Below, in pieces: positions 27,229 through 38,063 of a stretch of 64,000 bases of DNA. Each line of letters begins with the position of its first letter. Positions within the stretch are counted from its first letter, which is position 1. The DNA comes from Blastococcus sp. CT_GayMR19. Its GTDB lineage: Bacteria > Actinomycetota > Actinomycetes > Mycobacteriales > Geodermatophilaceae. The stretch lies in NCBI RefSeq assembly GCF_004570385.1, contig NZ_SPQL01000004.1, positions 287,240-351,239 of the forward strand, given 5' to 3'. A program made the position numbers and the translations under genes. The notes under the pieces were generated by a model. That model was not told where the DNA came from and searched no databases. It was given only the letters and a program-made list of their open reading frames with translations.

Positions 27229-28283
27229 TGACCGGAGCCCGTGCCGCAGTCGAGGGCACTTCCACCGAGGAACGGCACCGGATCTCCACTCCGGCGTCGA
27301 CCATCGGACCCTGGCTCCCCGAGGGAGAGCTGGGCAATGCGCTGGCCGAGGGGCTGGCCGGCGTGGAGGCGGAGCTGACCGCCGCCGTCGGCAGCGAGCA
27401 CCCGTTCGTCCGTGAGGCGGCCGGGCACCTGATGGCCGCCGGCGGCAAGCGGTTCCGGCCGATGCTGGCCCTGCTGTCCGCCCAGCTCGGGGACGCGAGG
27501 GCGCCCCAGGTGACCCGCGCGGCCGTCGTGTGCGAGCTGACCCACCTCGCGACGCTGTACCACGACGACGTGATGGACGAGGCCGCCGTGCGCCGCGGCG
27601 CCCCGAGCGCCAACAGCCGCTGGTCCAACAGCATCGCCATCCTCACCGGGGATCTGCTGTTCGCCCGGGCCTCGAACCTGCTCGCGGATCTCGGTCCCGA
27701 GGCCGTGCGCATCCAGGCGCAGACCTTCGAGCGGCTGGTCACCGGTCAGATCCGCGAGACCGTGGGCCCGCAGCCCGGTGCGGACCCCGTGACCCACCAC
27801 CTCGGCGTCCTCGCGGACAAGACCGGGTCCCTGGTCGCCACCTCCGCCCGGTTCGGCGCGAGCTTCGCCGGCGTCGACGAGTCGCTGGTCGCCGCGCTGA
27901 CGGCGTTCGGCGAGGAGGTCGGGGTCGCCTTCCAGATCTCCGACGACCTGCTCGACATCCTCAGCGAGGGCGGCGCCTCGGGGAAGCTGCCGGGCACCGA
28001 CCTGCGGGAGGGCATCGCCACCCTGCCGGCGCTGTTCGTGCTGGCGGACGACGACCCGGCGGACGCGCGGCTGCGGGAGCTGGTGTCGGCCCCCGTGACC
28101 GACGACGCCGACCACGCCGAGGCACTCGCCCTGCTGCGCGCGTCGAACGGACTGGCCCGGGCCGCCGAGGTCCTCGGCCAGTACGCCGACCGCGCCCGGG
28201 CCCGGCTGGACGGCGTTCCCCCTGGTGAGGTCCGCGACGCGCTGTCGGCGTTGTGCGACTACGTGGTCACCCGCACCAGCTGA
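27228..28283 (+). CDS. Long-chain trans-polyprenyl diphosphate synthase (menaquinone side chain)
   Basis: 351-aa class I prenyltransferase. First Asp-rich motif D113-D-V-M-D117 (LYHDDVMDEA), second D239-D-L-L-D243 (QISDDLLDIL), plus GGKRFRP (72-78) and GTDLREGIATLPAL. The type resembles heptaprenyl/octaprenyl/solanesyl synthases; exact chain length cannot be read. Overlap with nuoN and the presence of men genes point to the menaquinone tail. ATG 27228 overlaps the nuoN stop by one base. Confidence 0.92.
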   Translation: MTGARAAVEGTSTEERHRISTPASTIGPWLPEGELGNALAEGLAGVEAELTAAVGSEHPFVREAAGHLMAAGGKRFRPMLALLSAQLGDARAPQVTRAAVVCELTHLATLYHDDVMDEAAVRRGAPSANSRWSNSIAILTGDLLFARASNLLADLGPEAVRIQAQTFERLVTGQIRETVGPQPGADPVTHHLGVLADKTGSLVATSARFGASFAGVDESLVAALTAFGEEVGVAFQISDDLLDILSEGGASGKLPGTDLREGIATLPALFVLADDDPADARLRELVSAPVTDDADHAEALALLRASNGLARAAEVLGQYADRARARLDGVPPGEVRDALSALCDYVVTRTS

Positions 28284-28299
28284 GGCGCATCCTGGGGGA

Positions 28300-29448
28300 G
28301 TGCGGACCCTTCCCGGCCTGATCGCCGCTGCCCTGCTGATCGCCGGCTGCACCGCGGCGGAGTCCGGCGGCGGCCTGCAGGCCGCCCCTCCGGAACCGCC
28401 TGCCTCGGCCGCGCCGCCGAGCCCGCCGCCGGCCGCGCCCGCACTCGACGTCTCGGTCGTCGTCGACGGGCTCGATCACGTGTGGGACGTCGTCCAGGCG
28501 CCCGACGGCACGCTGCTCGTGGACGAGCGGGCCGGCGGATTCACCGCGGTGCTCCCGGACGGCACCGTCCGGGCGGTCGAGGCGGACTTCGGGGACCTCT
28601 TCGCCCGGGGGGAGACCGGCCTCATGGGGCTGGCGCTCGACCCGGGGTTCGCGGAGAACCGGCGGCTCTACAGCTGTCAGGGCGTCCGCGACGGGTCCAT
28701 CGCCGTGGTCGGCTGGACGATCTCGGCCGACTGGGCCTCGGCCACCCGCGTCGCGGACCCCCTGGTCGACGGCCTCCCCCTGAACGGGGATTCCGGGCGT
28801 CACGGCGGGTGCCGGCTGCGCTTCGAGCCCGACGGGGTCCTGCTCGTCGGCACGGGCGACACCGCCCGCGGGGACGTTGCGCAGGACCCCCGCTCGCTCG
28901 GCGGCAAGGTGCTGCGCGTCGACCCGGCCAGCGGCGAGCGGGAGGTCTGGACGCTCGGCCACCGCAACGTGCAGGGGCTCGCGATCCGCCCCGGCAGCGG
29001 ACAGGTCTTCGCCGTCGAGCACGGCCCCGACGTGGACGACGAGGTGAACCTGCTCCAGCCGGGTGGGAACTACGGCTGGGATCCCGACGGGAACGGCAGC
29101 TACGACGAGAGCGTGCCGATGACCGACGAGTCGATCGCCGGGGCGATCCCGGCGGTGTGGTCGTCGGGGCGGCCGACCCTGGCCACCAGTGGCGCGGCGT
29201 TCCTCGACGGCGCGCAGTGGGGTGCCTACGACGGTCTGCTGCTCGTCGGGCTGCTGAAGGCGCAGGGCGTCCTCGCCCTGCGCCTGGACGACGGCGGCGC
29301 ACTGGTCGAGCAGTTCCGGGTGCCGGAGCTCGACGGCGCCCTCGGCCGGATCCGCAGTGTCCTGCAGGGCGTCGACGGTCTCCTGTACGTCACCACGGAC
29401 AACGGCGGCAACGCCGACCGCCTGCTGCGGATCACCCCACGGAGCTGA
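28300..29448 (+). CDS. Lipoprotein, PQQ-dependent sugar dehydrogenase-like (GSDH/Hhip fold)
   Basis: 382 aa. GTG 28300 gives a lipoprotein signal peptide with lipobox LIAGC at about residues 14-18, which fixes the start better than the longer in-frame options. A six-bladed beta-propeller follows, with family motifs GETGLMGLALDPGF, RHGGCRLRFEPDGVLLVGTGD, LGGKVLRVDP, LGHRNVQGLAI and EVNLLQPGGNYGWD. Homologues oxidise aldoses or sorbosone with PQQ; substrate and cofactor use are unknown here. It is likely anchored on the outer face of the membrane. Confidence 0.85.
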   Translation: MRTLPGLIAAALLIAGCTAAESGGGLQAAPPEPPASAAPPSPPPAAPALDVSVVVDGLDHVWDVVQAPDGTLLVDERAGGFTAVLPDGTVRAVEADFGDLFARGETGLMGLALDPGFAENRRLYSCQGVRDGSIAVVGWTISADWASATRVADPLVDGLPLNGDSGRHGGCRLRFEPDGVLLVGTGDTARGDVAQDPRSLGGKVLRVDPASGEREVWTLGHRNVQGLAIRPGSGQVFAVEHGPDVDDEVNLLQPGGNYGWDPDGNGSYDESVPMTDESIAGAIPAVWSSGRPTLATSGAAFLDGAQWGAYDGLLLVGLLKAQGVLALRLDDGGALVEQFRVPELDGALGRIRSVLQGVDGLLYVTTDNGGNADRLLRITPRS

Positions 29449-29488
29449 ACACGGGCCGACCCGGCTAACGGCCAGACCATTAGACCGA

Positions 29489-29500
29489 TAGATTCGACGC
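29489..29500 (+). promoter_or_regulatory. Leaderless promoter of the FAD monooxygenase
   Basis: TAGATT (29489-29494) stands 6 nt before ATG 29501. The preceding 25 bp (around ATTAGACCGATAGATT) are unusually AT-rich for this genome and could include an operator, but I see no clear palindrome. Confidence 0.45.
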
Positions 29501-31081
29501 ATGGCGGAGCGGACACAGGTCATCATCGTCGGCGGCGGCCCGGTCGGGGTCGCCCTGGCCGTCGACCTCGGACTGCGCGGGGTGTCGTGCGCGGTGATCG
29601 AGCGCCGCACGCAGCTGTCGAGCGTCCCGAAGGGGCAGGGGCTGGCCCAGCGCACCCTCGAGCACATGTGGTTCTGGGGAGTTGCCGACGAGATCCGCGC
29701 CCGCGGGATGTCGGCCAAGGCGCATCCGATCGGCCAGGTCACCGTCTACGAGAACCTGCTGGGCGAGTTCTGGCAGGCGGCTCCCTCGCGCGAGGTCGTC
29801 AAGTCCTTCTACTTCCAGGCCAACGAGCGGCTGCCGCAGTACCGGACCGAGGAGGTCCTCCGGCGGCGGATGGCGGAACTGCCGACGGTGACGTCCTGGT
29901 TCGGCTGGAAGGCCACCGAGGTCGAGCAGGACGCCGACGGGGTCCGCGTCGTGATCGAGCAGGACGGCGTCCGGGAGGTGCTCGAGGGGGACTACGTCGT
30001 GGGCTGCGACGGCGGGCACTCCCTCGTCCGCGAGCAGGCCGACATCGAGCGGCACGGCACCGACTTCGACGAGCTGGTGTCCCTCGTCGTCTTCCGCTCC
30101 GCCGAGCTGCACGAGGCCCTGAAGCGGTTCCCCGACCGCTCCACGTACCGCGTGATGCACCCCGACCTCAAGGGCTACTGGATGTTCTTCGGTCGGGTCG
30201 ACGTGGGCGAGGAGTTCTTCTTCCACGCGCCCGTGCCGCCGGGGACCACGGCCGAGAACTTCGACGCTGCCGCGCTGCTGCACCGGGCGGCCGGCTTCCC
30301 GTTCGCCCTCGAGATCGACCACGTCGGGTTCTGGGACCTGCGGGTCCAGGTCGCCCAGCGGTACCGCGCAGGCCGCGCCTTCATCGCCGGGGACGCGGCG
30401 CACACCCACCCGCCCTACGGCGGCTTCGGGCTGAACAACGGGCTGGAGGACGCCGCGAACCTCGGCTGGAAGCTGGCCGCCGTCCTGGAGGGCTGGGGCG
30501 GCGACCAGCTGGCCGAGTCCTACAGCCTGGAGCGGCAGGCGATCTTCCGGGACGTCGGCGAGGACATCATCGGCGGCTGGATCCGGGACGACCGGGCGTT
30601 CCTCGAGCGGTACAACCCGGCGGTCGACCGCACGGAGTTCGAGCGCCGGTGGGCGGAGCAGTGCAAGGAGTTCGGCCGCCGGCTGGGCAACTTCGAGCCG
30701 CACTACGAGGGCTCCCCGGTCGTCGTCGGGCCGCCGGGCGCCGTCATCAGCGCGCACGGCGAGCACACGTTCACCGCCCGCGCCGGACACCATCTGCCGC
30801 CGCAGGAGCTGTCCTCGGGGCGCAACGTCTTCGAGGAGCTCGGCCGGGGCTTCACCCTCCTGGCCTGGGACGCCGATCCCGCGGGGGTGACCGCGTTCGA
30901 GGAGGCCGCCGCAGCCGCGGGCGTGCCGCTCACCGTCGTCCGGGACACCTACGCCGACGGCCGGACCGCCTACGGCTCCCGGCTGATCCTCGTCCGTCCG
31001 GACCAGTACGTGGTCTGGGTGGGGGACGAGGCGCCCGCCGACCCGGAAGCGGTGCTGCGGACGGTGACCGGGAGGGACTGA
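29501..31081 (+). CDS. FAD-dependent aromatic-ring monooxygenase (PheA/TfdB, MhpA-like)
   Basis: 526 aa, group A flavoprotein hydroxylase. Rossmann GxGxxG (IIVGGGPVGVALAVDLG) at the N-terminus, the DG motif VGCDGGHSLVRE, and the GD motif FIAGDAAHTHPPYGGFGLNNGLEDA. A C-terminal thioredoxin-like domain of reduced size (about residues 420-526) is as in phenol hydroxylase relatives. It would use NAD(P)H and O2 to hydroxylate a phenolic compound. No ring-cleavage gene is adjacent, so the substrate is unknown. ATG 29501 is preceded at 6 nt by TAGATT. Confidence 0.85.
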   Translation: MAERTQVIIVGGGPVGVALAVDLGLRGVSCAVIERRTQLSSVPKGQGLAQRTLEHMWFWGVADEIRARGMSAKAHPIGQVTVYENLLGEFWQAAPSREVVKSFYFQANERLPQYRTEEVLRRRMAELPTVTSWFGWKATEVEQDADGVRVVIEQDGVREVLEGDYVVGCDGGHSLVREQADIERHGTDFDELVSLVVFRSAELHEALKRFPDRSTYRVMHPDLKGYWMFFGRVDVGEEFFFHAPVPPGTTAENFDAAALLHRAAGFPFALEIDHVGFWDLRVQVAQRYRAGRAFIAGDAAHTHPPYGGFGLNNGLEDAANLGWKLAAVLEGWGGDQLAESYSLERQAIFRDVGEDIIGGWIRDDRAFLERYNPAVDRTEFERRWAEQCKEFGRRLGNFEPHYEGSPVVVGPPGAVISAHGEHTFTARAGHHLPPQELSSGRNVFEELGRGFTLLAWDADPAGVTAFEEAAAAAGVPLTVVRDTYADGRTAYGSRLILVRPDQYVVWVGDEAPADPEAVLRTVTGRD

Positions 31082-31198
31082 GACTCGTCATCACCGGCCT
31101 TTACCACCGGCCTTGTCGCGCCGAGTGGAGGCCCGAAGGGTCTCCGCGCAGGCGCGACGAAGCGGCTCAACGCCGTCGGGGACGGCAATTGGCCGCGG

Positions 31199-31217
31199 TG
31201 CGATCCGGAGGATCGCA
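31199..31217. terminator. Bidirectional hairpin between convergent genes
   Basis: TGCGATCC (31199-31206) and GGATCGCA (31210-31217) form an 8-bp stem with a 3-nt loop, 4 bp from the korB stop codon. It can end transcription from both the monooxygenase and kor sides. The other 117 bp of this gap show no gene. Confidence 0.55.
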
Positions 31218-31220
31218 GTG

Positions 31221-32320
31221 TTATTGCACCGTCCAGGTGTCGTTGCCGACGAGCAGCGCGTCGAGGTCGGGCGCCCGCTCGGCCCGGGCGACGTCGAGCT
31301 GCTCGGCCATCATCGCGTCGTAGGTCGGCTTCTGGACCGACCGGAAGACGCCCATCGGGGTGTACCGGAGGTCCTGGCTGGAGAGCCGGGACAGCGCGAA
31401 CGCGTAGGCGGGGTTCTCCCGCTCCGCGTCGTGGACGACGATCTCGGCCGGGTCGACCTGGTTGGTCTCGGCGATCCGCAGCCCGCCGAAGTCGTCCTGG
31501 ACGACGCAGGAGGCGCCGTCCGGACCGAACACCAGCGGCTCGCCCTGCACGAGCGGGATCGTCCACTGCGTGCCGGTGGCCGGCTCCTTGAGCAGGTCGA
31601 ACGCACCGTCGTTGAAGATGTTGCAGTTCTGGTAGATCTCCACCAGCGCGGTGCCCTGGTGCTCGGCCGCCTGCCGCAGGACCTCGGTGAGGCCCTTGCG
31701 GTCGGAGTCCATCGCCCGCCCGACGAACGTGGCATCGGCCCCCAGGGCCAGTGACACCGGGTTGAACGGGGCGTCGATCGAGCCCATCGGCGTCGACTTG
31801 GTGACCTTCCCGACCTCGGAGGTGGGGGAGTACTGGCCCTTGGTCAGCCCGTAGATCCGGTTGTTGAACAGCAGGATCGTCATGTTGACGTTCCGCCGCA
31901 GCGCGTGGATCAGGTGGTTGCCGCCGATGGACAGCGCGTCGCCGTCGCCGGTGACGACCCAGACCGACAGGTCGGGGCGCGACGCGGCCAGGCCGGTCGC
32001 GATCGCCGACGCCCGCCCGTGGATCGAGTGCATCCCGTAGGTGTTCAGGTAGTACGGGAACCGGGAGGAGCAGCCGATCCCGGACACGATCACCATGTCC
32101 TCGCGGGCGATCCCGAGGGTCGGCAGGAAGCTCTGGACCGCGTTGAGGATGACGTAGTCACCGCACCCGGGGCACCAGCGCACCTCCTGGTCGGTCTTCA
32201 TGTCCTTGGCCTTGAGCTCGGTCTGCTTGGGGCCGTGGGACTCGACCGACTGCGCGATGGCGGCGGCGATGGGGCCCCCGCCGGGCATGCCGAGGTCGTG
32301 CACGTGGGTGGGAAGGGTGG

Positions 32321-32324
<4 letters not shown>
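31221..32324 (-). CDS. korB: 2-oxoglutarate:ferredoxin oxidoreductase, beta subunit KorB
   Basis: 367 aa, ThDP-binding beta subunit. Motifs: WCPGCGDY near the N-terminus, GIGCSSRFPYY, and the ThDP/metal motif VVTGDGDALSIGGNH with LFNNRIYGLTKGQYSPTS. It decarboxylates 2-oxoglutarate to succinyl-CoA with ferredoxin as acceptor, an alternative TCA step in actinobacteria. ATG 32324 overlaps the korA stop by ATGA, which excludes the longer in-frame N-terminus. Confidence 0.93.
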
Positions 32325-34285
<1,961 letters not shown>

Positions 34286-34447
34286 CAGTGGTCTACCTCC
34301 ACCGGTCGACATTACGTCTGTGTGTCCGCGGCCGGGGTGTTGATCCAGACACGATGATCTCGCGACCCCCAACCGGGCGGTTGCGCTCGTCATTCCGACA
34401 GGGGAGGCGCGGGGAACGGCGCCCCCGGTGGTCGCGTTGGACGGGGC

Positions 34448-35323
34448 GTGCAGCGCTGGACCAACGGACTCAAGACGGCCCTCCTCCTGGGGCTGATGGG
34501 CGGGCTCGTTCTCGGCGCCGGTGCACTGATCGGCGGGCGCACCGGACTGTTCGTCGCCCTGGTGATCGCGCTCGGGATGAACGGCTACGCGTGGTTCAAC
34601 TCCGACAAGCTGGCCCTGCGCGCGATGCGGGCGTTCCCGATCACCGAGACGCAGGCGCCGCAGCTGTTCGCGATCGTGCGGGAGCTGGCCACCGAGGCGC
34701 GCCAGCCGATGCCGCGCCTGTACGTGAGCCCCACGGCCCAGCCCAACGCGTTCGCGACCGGACGCAACCCGCGGAACGCCGCCGTCTGCTGCACGCAGGG
34801 GATCCTCGAGCTGCTGGACCGCCGGGAGCTGCGCGGAGTGCTCGCGCACGAGCTCTCGCACGTCTACAACCGCGACATCCTGATCAGCTCGGTCGCCGGT
34901 GCCATGGCCACGGTGATCACCTACCTGGCGCACATGGCGATGTTCGCGTCGCTGTTCGGCGGGCGCTCGGAGGACCGCGGCGGCGGCAATCTGCTCGGCG
35001 GGCTGCTGCTCATGCTGCTGGGGCCGCTGGCCGCCGGCCTGGTGCAGATGGCGGTCAGCCGCAGCCGCGAGTTCCAGGCCGACGCCACCGGGGCCGCGCT
35101 CTCCCAGGACCCGCTCGCCCTCGCGAGCGCGCTGCGCAAGATCGAACGGGGCGCCACCGCCCTGCCGCTGCCGCAGGACGACCGGCTCGTCACCCAGAGC
35201 CACCTGATGATCGCCAACCCGTTCCGCGGCCAGGGCATGGCCTCGCTGTTCGCGAGCCACCCCCCGATGCCCGAGCGCATCGCCCGGCTCGAGGGGATGG
35301 CCCGCGACCTCGGCCAGCGCTAG
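34448..35323 (+). CDS. htpX: Membrane zinc metalloprotease HtpX
   Basis: 291 aa, M48 family. Two N-terminal transmembrane segments (about 9-47), zinc motif H134-E-L-S-H138 ([13 protein letters not shown]), two further hydrophobic segments and the third ligand in [12 protein letters not shown]. It degrades misfolded membrane proteins with the active site in the cytoplasm. GTG 34448 is the start. The 162-bp gap to the divergent korA holds promoters only. Confidence 0.92.
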   Translation: MQRWTNGLKTALLLGLMGGLVLGAGALIGGRTGLFVALVIALGMNGYAWFNSDKLALRAMRAFPITETQAPQLFAIVRELATEARQPMPRLYVSPTAQPNAFATGRNPRNAAVCCTQGILELLDRRELRGVLAHELSHVYNRDILISSVAGAMATVITYLAHMAMFASLFGGRSEDRGGGNLLGGLLLMLLGPLAAGLVQMAVSRSREFQADATGAALSQDPLALASALRKIERGATALPLPQDDRLVTQSHLMIANPFRGQGMASLFASHPPMPERIARLEGMARDLGQR

Positions 35324-35336
35324 ACCCGGCTGCTGC

Positions 35337-35374
35337 TCAGCGCCCTGGCATCGCTTCAGCGCCCTGGCATCGCT
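35337..35374. repeat. 19-bp tandem duplication
   Basis: The unit TCAGCGCCCTGGCATCGCT occurs twice head-to-tail (35337-35355 and 35356-35374). The second copy contains the stop codon of the - strand DUF559-like gene, so the duplication extends or resets that gene's end. Confidence 0.8.
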
Positions 35375-36324
35375 CCGGGACGCGGCATTTCGGCGGTCCG
35401 AATGCCGCGTCCAGGAGCAATGCTCAGCCGGTGCCGGTAGGTGGCCGCGATCTGTGCCCGGCACACCTCGGGTCGCCGGGTGACATCCCGGTAGCCGAAC
35501 CGGAGCACCACCCAGCCCAGGGCAGCGAGGGCAGCGTCCCGTCGGAGATCGCGCTCGCGGGCGCCGAGGCTGCCGTGGAACGCTGCGCCGTCGAACTCCA
35601 CCGCGATCTTCAGCTCCGGCCATGCGGCGTCCAGTCGCACCGGCCCGCCGGGCAGGTCCACCCGGTACTGCAGGTGGGGTGCCGGCAGACCGGGGACGGT
35701 GAGGACGTCGCGCAGGCCGCGGATCTCCAGTTCGCTCTGGGAACCGGCCGCGACGAGTCCGAGCAGCTCCGTGAGTGCCGCCCGCCCGGGTAGCTCGGGC
35801 CGCGCGGCGAGTTCCGCCTCGATGCCGGCAGTCGTCGCTCCACCGCGACGGGTCGCCCGGAACACCAGGTCCCGCGCAACCGAGTCGACGCCCCGCATGG
35901 AGCGGATCCGGTGCGCCGCTCCCCAGGTGTCCACGAGCGCCCGCGCCACCGAGGTGACGGGAAGGCCGCTGACGCGGACGGCGCCGCACGGGCGGGTGCT
36001 GCGGTACACGCGAAGCCGCCGGCCGCTGCGCAGTCGCCGGTCCGCAGGGACGGTGACGTCCAGGCGGGTCACTGGCTCGTCGAGGAGGCCGTGGACCGCC
36101 AGCGCACTCATGTGACTCAGCACCCCGCCCGTGTAGCCGACCGCCGCATGAGCGCGGACCGTCCAGTCCTCCGCCAGTTCGGACAGCGTCACCCAGCCGG
36201 GATGCAGCCGGACCAACCGACCGGACGAGAGCCACCGGCTCACCGTGGTCCGGTCGACGGATCGGCCCAGCGCGGAGGTCGACGCGGTCCCGGACGGACC
36301 GAGCAGCGCGGCGAGATCGTGCAC
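35356..36324 (-). CDS. DUF559-like PD-(D/E)XK nuclease-fold protein with AbiEi-like N-terminus
   Basis: 322 aa from GTG 36324. The N-terminal ~90 residues contain a winged-helix-like segment (TVSRWLSSGRLVRLHPGWV) and the middle resembles AbiEi/transcriptional-regulator families (TRLDVTVPADRRL, TSVARALVDTWG). The C-terminal ~100 residues have a Vsr/DUF559-type nuclease core: LKIAVEFDGAAFHG, ERDLRRDAALAALGWVVLRF. Such proteins are common and multicopy in actinobacteria; function is unknown. The start is uncertain because the frame is open further upstream. The C-terminal codons overlap a hairpin and a tandem repeat. Confidence 0.7.
   Translation of the reverse strand: MHDLAALLGPSGTASTSALGRSVDRTTVSRWLSSGRLVRLHPGWVTLSELAEDWTVRAHAAVGYTGGVLSHMSALAVHGLLDEPVTRLDVTVPADRRLRSGRRLRVYRSTRPCGAVRVSGLPVTSVARALVDTWGAAHRIRSMRGVDSVARDLVFRATRRGGATTAGIEAELAARPELPGRAALTELLGLVAAGSQSELEIRGLRDVLTVPGLPAPHLQYRVDLPGGPVRLDAAWPELKIAVEFDGAAFHGSLGARERDLRRDAALAALGWVVLRFGYRDVTRRPEVCRAQIAATYRHRLSIAPGRGIRTAEMPRPGAMPGR
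35378..35412. repeat. 12-bp inverted repeat overlapping the DUF559-like gene's 3' end
   Basis: GGACGCGGCATT (35378-35389) pairs with AATGCCGCGTCC (35401-35412) across an 11-nt loop. It lies inside the last codons of the gene, 20 bp before its stop. It may be a terminator taken into the reading frame or a dispersed palindromic repeat. Confidence 0.7.
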
Positions 36325-36478
36325 CGCGACAGCCTCGCTGGCGGCGCTCCGATGAGGGGTCGACCACCCGAGGGGCTGTGGACAACCCGGCGGCACCGGA
36401 CACAGATGCGGGATTGCGGGCGCGGAATGCGACACCGGGGAGCGGCGCCGCCGGGCACTCGCGGGTCGCCCCCGGTCG

Positions 36479-36970
36479 TCAGCGGTAGTTGTCGAACTGC
36501 AGCGCCACGTCGAGGTCGGCGCCGCGCAGCAGCTGCTGGACCGCCTGCAGGTCGTCCCGCTTCTTGCCGCTGACCCGCAGCTGGTCACCCTGGATCTGGG
36601 CCTGCACACCCTTGGGGCCCTCGTCGCGGATGAGCTTGGCGATCTTCTTGGCGACGTCGGACTCGATGCCCTGCTTGATGCGGGCGGAGATCTTGTAGAC
36701 CTTCCCGGAGGACTGCGGCTCGTCGGCGTCCAGGGACTTCAGCGAGATCCCGCGCTTGATGAGCTTCTCCTTGAAGACCTCCAGCGCGGCGGCGACCCGC
36801 TCCTCGGTGTCGGCCTGGAGGGTGACGCCCTCCTCGCCGGCCCAGGCGATGGTGGCGTTGGTGCCGCGGAAGTCGAACCGCTGCGACAGCTCCTTGCCCG
36901 CCTGGTTGAGGGCGTTGTCGATCTCCTGGCGGTCGACCTTGCTCACGACGTCGAAGGATGCGTCGGCCAT
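36479..36970 (-). CDS. yajQ: YajQ family nucleotide-binding protein
   Basis: 163 aa, full length. Starts [20 protein letters not shown], with the family blocks [38 protein letters not shown] and [17 protein letters not shown]. YajQ proteins bind nucleotides, and some bind c-di-GMP as regulators; the role in actinobacteria is not settled. It is monocistronic, divergent from tRNA-Tyr. Confidence 0.93.
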   Translation of the reverse strand: MADASFDVVSKVDRQEIDNALNQAGKELSQRFDFRGTNATIAWAGEEGVTLQADTEERVAAALEVFKEKLIKRGISLKSLDADEPQSSGKVYKISARIKQGIESDVAKKIAKLIRDEGPKGVQAQIQGDQLRVSGKKRDDLQAVQQLLRGADLDVALQFDNYR

Positions 36971-37058
36971 GGTTGTTGTCCCTTCGGTGAGCGGACGTCC
37001 CCCGGGGCTCCGGGGACGGCGTCCGCCGTTCTTGTATCCTTTCCCGGTACCACCGCAC

Positions 37059-37140
37059 GGCGGGTTGCCCGAGTGGCCAATGGGAGCGGACTGTAAATCC
37101 GTCGGCTTAGCCTACGAAGGTTCGAATCCTTCACCCGCCA
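37059..37140 (+). tRNA. tRNA-Tyr (GTA)
   Basis: 82-nt cloverleaf with a long variable arm as expected for tRNA-Tyr. Acceptor GGCGGGT pairs with ACCCGCC, discriminator A, anticodon GTA at 37093-37095, T-arm GGTTCGAATCC. CCA is not encoded. TATCCT (37036-37041) is a -10 candidate. Confidence 0.97.
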
Positions 37141-37151
37141 CGCCCGGTACG

Positions 37152-37183
37152 ACGGCCCCCGACCCTCCTGGGTCGGGGGCCGT
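37152..37183. terminator. Strong terminator after tRNA-Tyr, shared with the opposite gene
   Basis: A perfect 14-bp stem (37152-37165 with 37170-37183, arms ACGGCCCCCGACCC and its complement) with a TCCT loop, 11 bp past the tRNA and 12 bp from the stop of the convergent Tad-like gene. Confidence 0.8.
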
Positions 37184-37194
37184 CTGCGGTCCGG

Positions 37195-37626
37195 TCAGGG
37201 AAGGGTCGGCGCCCGTGCGCCGGCCGTCGCCGTGCGCTCGAGCGGCTGCCCGCCGAGGAACAGCCAGCCGAAGGCGATCTCCACGTAGCGGGTGCAACGG
37301 ACGGTCACCTCCGCCCCGTCGGTCTCCGCCGACCACGACGCGAGCGCCGTGCCGCCGTCGGCCAGCTGGTCGGCCACGGCGGCCTGGGCCGCGGCCCGGG
37401 AGAGCGGCAGCTCGCTGCCGACGCCGACGGAGTAGACGAGGGTCTCGTCGGTGCGATTGGCCGCGGCGAGCGCCGCGCCGTCGCAGATCGACTGGACCTC
37501 CTGTTGCTCGAGGAACGCGTCCGAGGCGGCGATCGCGCCGAAGGCCATCAGTGCCGCCACGGTCCAGCAGACGAGGACGAACGGCAGCGTCGAGCCCCGC
37601 TCGCTCGCCTCCGGGTCCTGGTGCAC
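37195..37626 (-). CDS. Tad-pilus TadE/TadG-like single-pass membrane protein
   Basis: 143 aa. The N-terminal ERGSTLPFVLVCWTVAALMA followed by FLEQQEVQSICDGAALAAAN is typical of Flp/Tad pseudopilin-like minor proteins (a pilin-type transmembrane helix, then a region where subunits pack). GTG 37626 is preferred: on the - strand TACGCT (37639-37634) stands 7 nt before it. A longer in-frame ATG start (37695) is possible. No tad ATPase or secretin gene is nearby, so it is an orphan. Confidence 0.65.
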   Translation of the reverse strand: MHQDPEASERGSTLPFVLVCWTVAALMAFGAIAASDAFLEQQEVQSICDGAALAAANRTDETLVYSVGVGSELPLSRAAAQAAVADQLADGGTALASWSAETDGAEVTVRCTRYVEIAFGWLFLGGQPLERTATAGARAPTLP

Positions 37627-37778
37627 GCCGGGCAGCGTAGGCCGCCGCCCGGTTGTCCACGGCCTGTGGACACCGGTTGTGGACACTGTGGACACCCGAT
37701 CGGGTGGCGGCCCGCCAGGCCGCGGAGCCTGTGGACGACGCCCGCGCGCGTCCGGCGGCGGCCCGCAGACTGCCGGGC

Positions 37779-38063
37779 ATGAGCATCGAGATCCTGGCGC
37801 TCGAGGTCCATGCCCTCGCCGCCACCCTGCGGGACGCGGCCGGGGAAGCGGACGTCATCGGCGTCCGGCTGAACGGCACGCACCAGGTGAACGGCACCCT
37901 GCAGCCGGCCGTCGAGGCCTTCCTCGACTGCCACCGGATGGCGGGGCTCGCCCTCGCCGGTGAACTCCGGTGGCTCGGCTCCACCGTCGCCGCGGTGGCC
38001 GACTCCTGGGTGCACCTCGACGCCGTGATCGTGGCGCCGGCCGGCCGGCCGCGTGCGGCGTGA
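37779..38063 (+). CDS. Small ESX/EspC-like helical protein
   Basis: 94 aa, predicted two-helix hairpin (EILALEVHALAATLRDAAGE, then PAVEAFLDCHRMAGLALAGELRWLGSTVAAVADSWVHLDA). Length and pattern resemble type VII secretion-associated EspC/WXG100-like proteins, but the central WXG is replaced by a VNGTLQPA turn. ATG 37779 stands 7 nt after CAGACT. It overlaps the next gene by GTGA, so the two are probably partners. Confidence 0.6.
   Translation: MSIEILALEVHALAATLRDAAGEADVIGVRLNGTHQVNGTLQPAVEAFLDCHRMAGLALAGELRWLGSTVAAVADSWVHLDAVIVAPAGRPRAA

Noticed and set aside
31082..31198. A small gene between the monooxygenase and korB
   Set aside because: Short frames here lack an RBS and recognisable sequence; the stretch is best seen as a convergent intergenic region with a hairpin.
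34286..36403. A 1360-residue KorA with a 2-kb N-terminal extension
   Set aside because: The extension is Arg/Pro/Gly shadow sequence antisense to htpX; korA starts at ATG 34285 with GGAGG upstream.
37059..37200. Integration site at tRNA-Tyr
   Set aside because: No repeat of the tRNA 3' end, no integrase and no island-like gene content follows.
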